Source: an uncultured Jannaschia sp.
GTDB lineage: Bacteria > Pseudomonadota > Alphaproteobacteria > Rhodobacterales > Rhodobacteraceae
Direction of reading: 5' to 3'
DNA: 64,000 nt
NCBI GenBank assembly: GCA_947494145.1
Contig: CANLTZ010000002.1
Coordinates: forward strand, 62,001 to 126,000
The notes under the pieces: generated by a model
What the model saw: the letters and a program-made list of their open reading frames with translations, nothing else
What the model was told of the DNA's origin: nothing
The model's database searches: none
Program-made: the position numbers and the translations under genes
Shown here: positions 59,823-64,000 of the stretch, in pieces
Layout of the letters: each line of letters begins with the position of its first letter
Position numbering within the stretch: the first letter of the stretch is position 1

Positions 59823-61802
59823 TCAGTTCCCCCGGGTGGAGGCCTCGGTGGGTGCCGACAGGTCGCGGTAGCCATTCTTGAGCCAGTCGGTCAGGCGCAC
59901 GGGTCCCGGTTCACCGGTCAGACGGGCGTGGTAGGGGAGCAGGCTTTCAGAGACGCGCATGATGTAGTTGCGCGTTTCCGCAAAGGGGACATCTTCGATC
60001 CAGTCGATCACATCCACCGATGGGTCGCCCGGGTTCCCGAATTCCGCCGACCAGCGCCGCGCGCGGGACGGACCCGCATTGTAGGCGGCCGGTACAAGGA
60101 TGGGGGAGGGGCCGAATTCGGCCTCCAACTCACCCAGATAGGCCGTGCCCAGGCGCGCGTTGAAAAGGGGGTCTCGTGTCAGCTTGGCGCGCTCATAATC
60201 CAGGCCCAGAAGGTCCGACATTTCGCGGGCCGTGCCGGGCATCAGTTGCATCAGACCCGCCGCCCCCGCGCCAGAGACGACCACGGGGTCGAACTCACTT
60301 TCACGCCGGGCGATGGCCAGGGAAAGCTCCGGCGCAACGGGGCTGGGCAGGGCGGCCAAATCGGTGACGGGGAAGTACCCGGCATGGAGTTCGTGGCCCG
60401 CCTGCGCGGCGCGCTTGGCAATCAGCAGGGCGATGTGGGGCTCATCCATCTCATCAAGGGCAACGTCGATCAGCGTTCCGATTTCGGCCCGGGGCAGGCT
60501 TTCGGCCATATGGGTCATGAAGCGCTCGGCCAAGTTGCGTTCGCCCAGATCGGCAAGGATGCGCGCGGCGTGCAAAACCGTGCTGTCCGCGAAGGACGTG
60601 TCGGCCAAGGGCGGGAAGGCCTCGGTCCCCGCCAGCAAAGGGTCAGCGGGCAGGCCAGCGCGTTCGGCGGCAAGCTGGCCGTAAAAGCTGGTCTGGAATC
60701 GGGCCCCCGCGGCATAGGCTTGGTCGGCGCCTTCGGCATCGCCCGCGGCTTCCAGCGCGCGGCCCAGCCAATAGCCCGCGCGCCCCTTGGAAATGGGGGA
60801 GGCCACAGAGGCGTCGAAGCGGCGGAAATGGTCCGCCGCAAGCGCCGGATCATCCAGGAAGCGCAGCGCCATGTAGCCTGCAAGCCATTCATTCCCGGCC
60901 ACATTGCGGTGCCCGTCGGGCAAGTGGTGATTGGCGGCAACACGGTAGCCATCTTCGGGGCGGCCATCCTGCATCAGGATACGGGCCAGCCTTTCGCGGT
61001 GCTGACCCCAGGCCGTCGGGTCGCCCAGGGTATCGGCGCTTTCGTCATAGGCGAACAGCAGTTCCAAAGCTTCATCGCCGCGGTCGCGGTCCAACCGCCA
61101 GCGGAATCGTTCATAGGCTAGCCCCTGGTGGTCGCGCCAATCTTCCGGGACAGCTTCGATCAGGGCATCCACGCCCGGGCGACCGTCGCGCAGCGCGATG
61201 CGTGCGCGGGCCAGGGCGGCTTCGGGGCCGTCCACGAGGGGGAGCATCCGCTCGGCGGATTCGGTGTCGCCCGACCAAGTGAGCGCATCCAGCCGCGCCG
61301 TGTGGTAGGGCCGCAGCATGTCGCCGAAAAGCTCCATGAAGCCCGCATGGCTGGACGCGGCCATCGGGCGGGTGAGCCAGAATTCGATCAACTCCGCCTC
61401 GCCTTCGACCTGGCGGCCCACGCTTTTAAGCGCGATGGCATGGAGCAGCGTGCCTTTGGAGGTCCGCGGCGCCTCCTCCTCGAAGAAGGCGATGACGCGC
61501 TCGGGCGCGGTGGTGGCAGGGATGTCGTTTTCGACCCGTCGCCGCAACAGGGCCAGGCCCGGCCAGTCCGGGTTGCGGTCAAGGAAGGCCTCGGCCTCGG
61601 TGAACGTACCCTTCCGTGCGCGGAGCAGATGCCACAGCACCGCGTCCTGCAACACCGGGTCGTCGATCCGGTCCAGGGTGGCGCGCGCGGCATCTTCGTC
61701 TCCGGCGCGGGCATGGGCCAGGCCAACGGCCAGGTCGGGATCGGCCGCGACGGGCGGCGTAAAGGTGAGGGCCGCGCAGGCGGCAAGGGCAAATCTAAGC
61801 AT
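59823..61802 (-). CDS. Soluble lytic murein transglycosylase (Slt-type)
   Basis: Encodes 659 aa with a signal peptide (MLRFALAACAALTFTPPVAA). A long superhelical U-domain (to about residue 470) precedes the catalytic SLT domain with the Glu in ARRESEFDP and the motif GLMQLMPGTAREM, and YNAGPSRARRW near the C-terminus. It cleaves the glycan strands with anhydro-sugar formation in the periplasm. Confidence 0.92.
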   Translation of the reverse strand: MLRFALAACAALTFTPPVAADPDLAVGLAHARAGDEDAARATLDRIDDPVLQDAVLWHLLRARKGTFTEAEAFLDRNPDWPGLALLRRRVENDIPATTAPERVIAFFEEEAPRTSKGTLLHAIALKSVGRQVEGEAELIEFWLTRPMAASSHAGFMELFGDMLRPYHTARLDALTWSGDTESAERMLPLVDGPEAALARARIALRDGRPGVDALIEAVPEDWRDHQGLAYERFRWRLDRDRGDEALELLFAYDESADTLGDPTAWGQHRERLARILMQDGRPEDGYRVAANHHLPDGHRNVAGNEWLAGYMALRFLDDPALAADHFRRFDASVASPISKGRAGYWLGRALEAAGDAEGADQAYAAGARFQTSFYGQLAAERAGLPADPLLAGTEAFPPLADTSFADSTVLHAARILADLGERNLAERFMTHMAESLPRAEIGTLIDVALDEMDEPHIALLIAKRAAQAGHELHAGYFPVTDLAALPSPVAPELSLAIARRESEFDPVVVSGAGAAGLMQLMPGTAREMSDLLGLDYERAKLTRDPLFNARLGTAYLGELEAEFGPSPILVPAAYNAGPSRARRWSAEFGNPGDPSVDVIDWIEDVPFAETRNYIMRVSESLLPYHARLTGEPGPVRLTDWLKNGYRDLSAPTEASTRGN

Positions 61803-61906
61803 GTTGGCCTTTCGTTATCTCAATCCCTGCCCCGTGGCGACTAACACCCGCTAACAGAGGCGCGATGGACGCGGCGCTGCGCCTTGTGGCCCCGTGCCCC
61901 TGCGGC

Positions 61907-62000
61907 TAAAGCGGTTCCCGGAAAACCTAGGTCGGGCTTTCCGAAAAACGTCCCTGCGCCGCTTGGTTGTTGTGACGTTTCTCGAAAAACGGACGGATCG
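61907..62000. repeat. Palindromic intergenic element, copy 3
   Basis: The left arm (about 61910-61951) AGCGGTTCCCGGAAAACCTA, ending TTTCCGAAAAACGT, closely matches the arm of the element at 48672-48715. A shorter inverted arm (ACGTTTCTCGAAAAACGG, 61975-61992) follows. It sits between the divergent Slt and dapA genes, so it may lie in a promoter region. Confidence 0.7.
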
Positions 62001-62057
62001 GTTATCCAAGGATCGCCATAGTTACCACTCGTGTTCACATCTCAGGAGGATGCATCC

Positions 62058-62930
62058 ATGTTTCAAGGCTCCATGCCCGCTCTGGTTACACCCCTGAAAA
62101 ATGGCGCGGTGGATTTCGATGCGTTGGACGCATTGGTGGACTGGCAGATCGAAGAAGGATCCAACGGCCTGGTCCCTGTCGGCACCACGGGCGAAAGCCC
62201 CACCCTGTCCCATGCCGAACACGAATCCGTGGTCGAGGCCGTGGTCAAGCGCTCGGCGGGTCGGGTGCCTGTCATTGCAGGCGCGGGGTCCAACAACACC
62301 GATGAGGCGATCCGCTTCGTCACCCATGCCAAAGAGGTGGGCGCCGATGCCGCGCTGGTGGTCACGCCGTACTACAACAAGCCCACTCAGGCGGGCATGG
62401 TTGCGCATTACAGCGCCCTGGCCGAGATCGGGCTGCCCATCATCATCTACAACATTCCCGGCCGTTCGGTCGTGGACATGACGCCAGAGACCATGGGTGA
62501 GTTGGCCAAGCTGCCCTCCATCGTCGGCGTAAAGGATGCCACGGGCGATTTGGCGCGCGTCAGTGAACAGCGCATCACGTGCGGCAAGGATTTCATCCAG
62601 GTTTCGGGCGAAGACGCCACGGCCCACGGCTTCAACGCCCAGGGCGGCGTGGGGTGTATCTCGGTGACCTGCAACGTGGCGCCGCGCCTTTTGTCGGAAA
62701 TGCAGGCGGCCTGCGCGGCCAACGATTACGCCGCCGCGCTCGCCATACAAGACCGTCTGATGCCGCTGCACCAGGCCATCTTCGCAGAGCCGGGGCTGGT
62801 GGGCGCCAAATATGCGCTGTCGCTGCTGGGGCGCTGCACCGAAGAGGTGCGCTTGCCGCTGACAACAGCGACCGAGGGCACCAAGACCCGAATCGAAGGC
62901 GCCATGCGCCATGCTGGCCTTCTGAATTGA
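62058..62930 (+). CDS. dapA: 4-hydroxy-tetrahydrodipicolinate synthase
   Basis: Encodes 290 aa, with CAGGAGGA at 62043-62050 and the ATG at 62058. Family blocks [26 protein letters not shown] and the Schiff-base Lys in VGVKDATGD are present. It starts lysine and meso-diaminopimelate synthesis from aspartate semialdehyde and pyruvate. It overlaps the MFS gene by 4 nt. Confidence 0.95.
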   Translation: MFQGSMPALVTPLKNGAVDFDALDALVDWQIEEGSNGLVPVGTTGESPTLSHAEHESVVEAVVKRSAGRVPVIAGAGSNNTDEAIRFVTHAKEVGADAALVVTPYYNKPTQAGMVAHYSALAEIGLPIIIYNIPGRSVVDMTPETMGELAKLPSIVGVKDATGDLARVSEQRITCGKDFIQVSGEDATAHGFNAQGGVGCISVTCNVAPRLLSEMQAACAANDYAAALAIQDRLMPLHQAIFAEPGLVGAKYALSLLGRCTEEVRLPLTTATEGTKTRIEGAMRHAGLLN

Positions 62931-64000
62931 ACCGTTTGCCCCGGGGGCTTCTGCCCGTTCTGTCTGGCGCCAATTTCGTCATCGGCATGGGGGCCTTCCT
63001 GGTCATCGGCGCGCTGGCGCCGCTGGCGCGCGATATGGGGCTTTCGCCGTCCCAGGCGGGTTGGGTCCTGACGTCCTACGCCATCGGCTACGCGATCCTT
63101 TCGCCGCTTCTGGTGGCCCTGACAGGTCGCTTCGGGCGGCGCCGGGTGCTGGCGGCGGGCATGGGCCTTTTCGCGCTGTCCTGTGCGGCCTCGGCGCTCG
63201 CGCCCAGCGAAGGCTGGCTTTACGCCGCGCGTGTGCTGGGTGCGGCCGGGGCGGGTATGACAACGCCGGTGACCGCCGCCGTGGCGGGCGCGCTGGCCGC
63301 ACCCGAGCGGCGGGCCAAGGTGCTGGCGGGCGTCTTCTTCGGCCTGACGCTGGCGCAGGTTCTGGGCGTGCCCGCAGGCAGTTGGATCGCCTATGCCTTT
63401 GGCTGGCGCACGGCCTTCTGGCTTGTCGCAGGGCTCAGCGTCGCGGCCGCTGTCTTGATCTGGGTGCGCGTCCCGGCGGGCTTGTCCTTCCAGCCGGTAC
63501 GGCTGACCGATCTGGGCCGCGTGCTGGCCGCGCCGCAGCTGATGCTGGCAATCCTGTTCACCACGTCGTTTCTGGCGGGCATTTACGTGCCCTACACTTA
63601 CACGGCCCCCCTGCTGGAAGAAGCCATGGGCCTTGGCCGCGACGGCGTGACCGCCGCCCTGGCCGTCTTCGGGCTGGGCGCCGTGGTGGGCAACGTTCTG
63701 GGCGGCTGGCTGGCCGACCGTGTCGGCCCGGTGCGCACCCTGGCGATGCTGGCTTGCGCGCAGGCGGTGTTGATGCCGCTTCTGGCGCTACTTCCGCTTC
63801 CGATGCCATTGGCCATGGCGCTGATCTTCGTTTGGTCGGTGTGCTGCTGGTCCTTCCTGGCGGGCCAGCAGGCGCGGCTGGTGGGGCTTTCGGGGCCACA
63901 GGCGCCGGTGGTACTGGCGCTCAACGCGGCGTGCATTTATGTGGGCGCGGCCTTCGGGGCGGCATTGGGTGGCCGGGTGGTCGACGATTGGGGCCTGGGT
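62927..64000 (+). CDS. MFS (DHA1/AraJ-type) transporter, truncated by window edge
   Basis: An open frame from TTG 62927 (overlapping the dapA TGA) to the window end, at least 358 codons, with no stop seen. The product has repeated membrane helices with the MFS signature GRFGRRRVL between helices 2 and 3 (about residues 65-73) and GGWLADRVG in the second half. It resembles sugar or drug efflux DHA1 transporters. The 3' end lies outside the window. TTG start is weakly supported. Confidence 0.82.
   Translation, partial: MNRLPRGLLPVLSGANFVIGMGAFLVIGALAPLARDMGLSPSQAGWVLTSYAIGYAILSPLLVALTGRFGRRRVLAAGMGLFALSCAASALAPSEGWLYAARVLGAAGAGMTTPVTAAVAGALAAPERRAKVLAGVFFGLTLAQVLGVPAGSWIAYAFGWRTAFWLVAGLSVAAAVLIWVRVPAGLSFQPVRLTDLGRVLAAPQLMLAILFTTSFLAGIYVPYTYTAPLLEEAMGLGRDGVTAALAVFGLGAVVGNVLGGWLADRVGPVRTLAMLACAQAVLMPLLALLPLPMPLAMALIFVWSVCCWSFLAGQQARLVGLSGPQAPVVLALNAACIYVGAAFGAALGGRVVDDWGLG

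Noticed and set aside
1-64000. Prophage, insertion sequences, CRISPR arrays or integrase-linked islands
   Set aside because: No transposase, integrase, cas or phage structural gene motifs, and no regular direct-repeat array were seen.

Overview
The window is high-GC chromosomal DNA from an alphaproteobacterium, most likely a Rhodobacteraceae (Roseobacter-group) organism. The evidence is the gene content and style (nasTS-nrt-nirBD-nasA island, membrane-anchored cytochrome c next to pheA, otsBA, split MnmC/MnmD, aerobic HemF), very tight operons with ATGA/GTGA overlaps, and family-typical GC-rich intergenic repeats. No prophage, insertion sequence or CRISPR array was seen. One low-GC gene (54129-55763) stands out as recently acquired.

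Layout. 1-3.2 kb: two divergent regulatory pairs, a lipoprotein facing a DUF6502-like gene plus a 40-aa lipoprotein with twin operator-like dyads between them, and a TetR repressor facing an alpha/beta hydrolase over two overlapping palindromes. 3.2-10.3 kb: 4.5S SRP RNA, a secreted esterase, an NMT1-type ABC importer, NADH pyrophosphatase, an SRPBCC protein, pheA and a membrane cytochrome c. 10.9-18.2 kb: the yejABEF oligopeptide importer and a PBP-type D,D-carboxypeptidase. 18.4-34.1 kb: hemF, then a complete nitrate assimilation island (nasT, nasS, a leader with hexaloop hairpin and terminator, nrtA, nrtB, a double-ATPase NrtCD, a globin, nirB, nirD, nasA, a TrpD-like protein and cysG). Nitrate is sensed by NasS/NasT, imported by Nrt, reduced by NasA and NirBD, and CysG supplies siroheme. 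34.3-39.2 kb: an amine oxidase-like flavoprotein, cutA, divergent hemE and hemC with a PpsR/CrtJ-consensus site between them, and an OYE-type flavin oxidoreductase. 39.3-46.7 kb: gnd, a radical-SAM/UdgX DNA repair pair, galU, otsB and otsA. 46.8-54.1 kb: tRNA-Met, an FAD-linked oxidase, transporters and hydrolases, trhO, and the pncA/pncB NAD salvage genes around a poorly understood locus. 54.1-64 kb: a nitrilase-HAD fusion, arfB with an unusual upstream region, a YhhQ-type transporter, the divergent MnmC-like/mnmD pair, an EamA transporter, a soluble lytic transglycosylase, dapA and an MFS transporter cut by the window edge.

The most unusual items are: (1) the stretch upstream of arfB, where an 18-codon ORF carries a ribosome-binding site complementary to 17 nt of the 16S 3' end, its stop codon lies in a terminator hairpin, and an anti-Shine-Dalgarno-like sequence follows; (2) the AT-rich single-gene nitrilase-HAD fusion directly behind pncB; (3) the PpsR-type site between hemE and hemC, which hints at photosynthesis-type regulation; and (4) the asymmetric twin ATPase of the nitrate importer. 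All functional calls rest on reading motifs by eye; no database searches were run.
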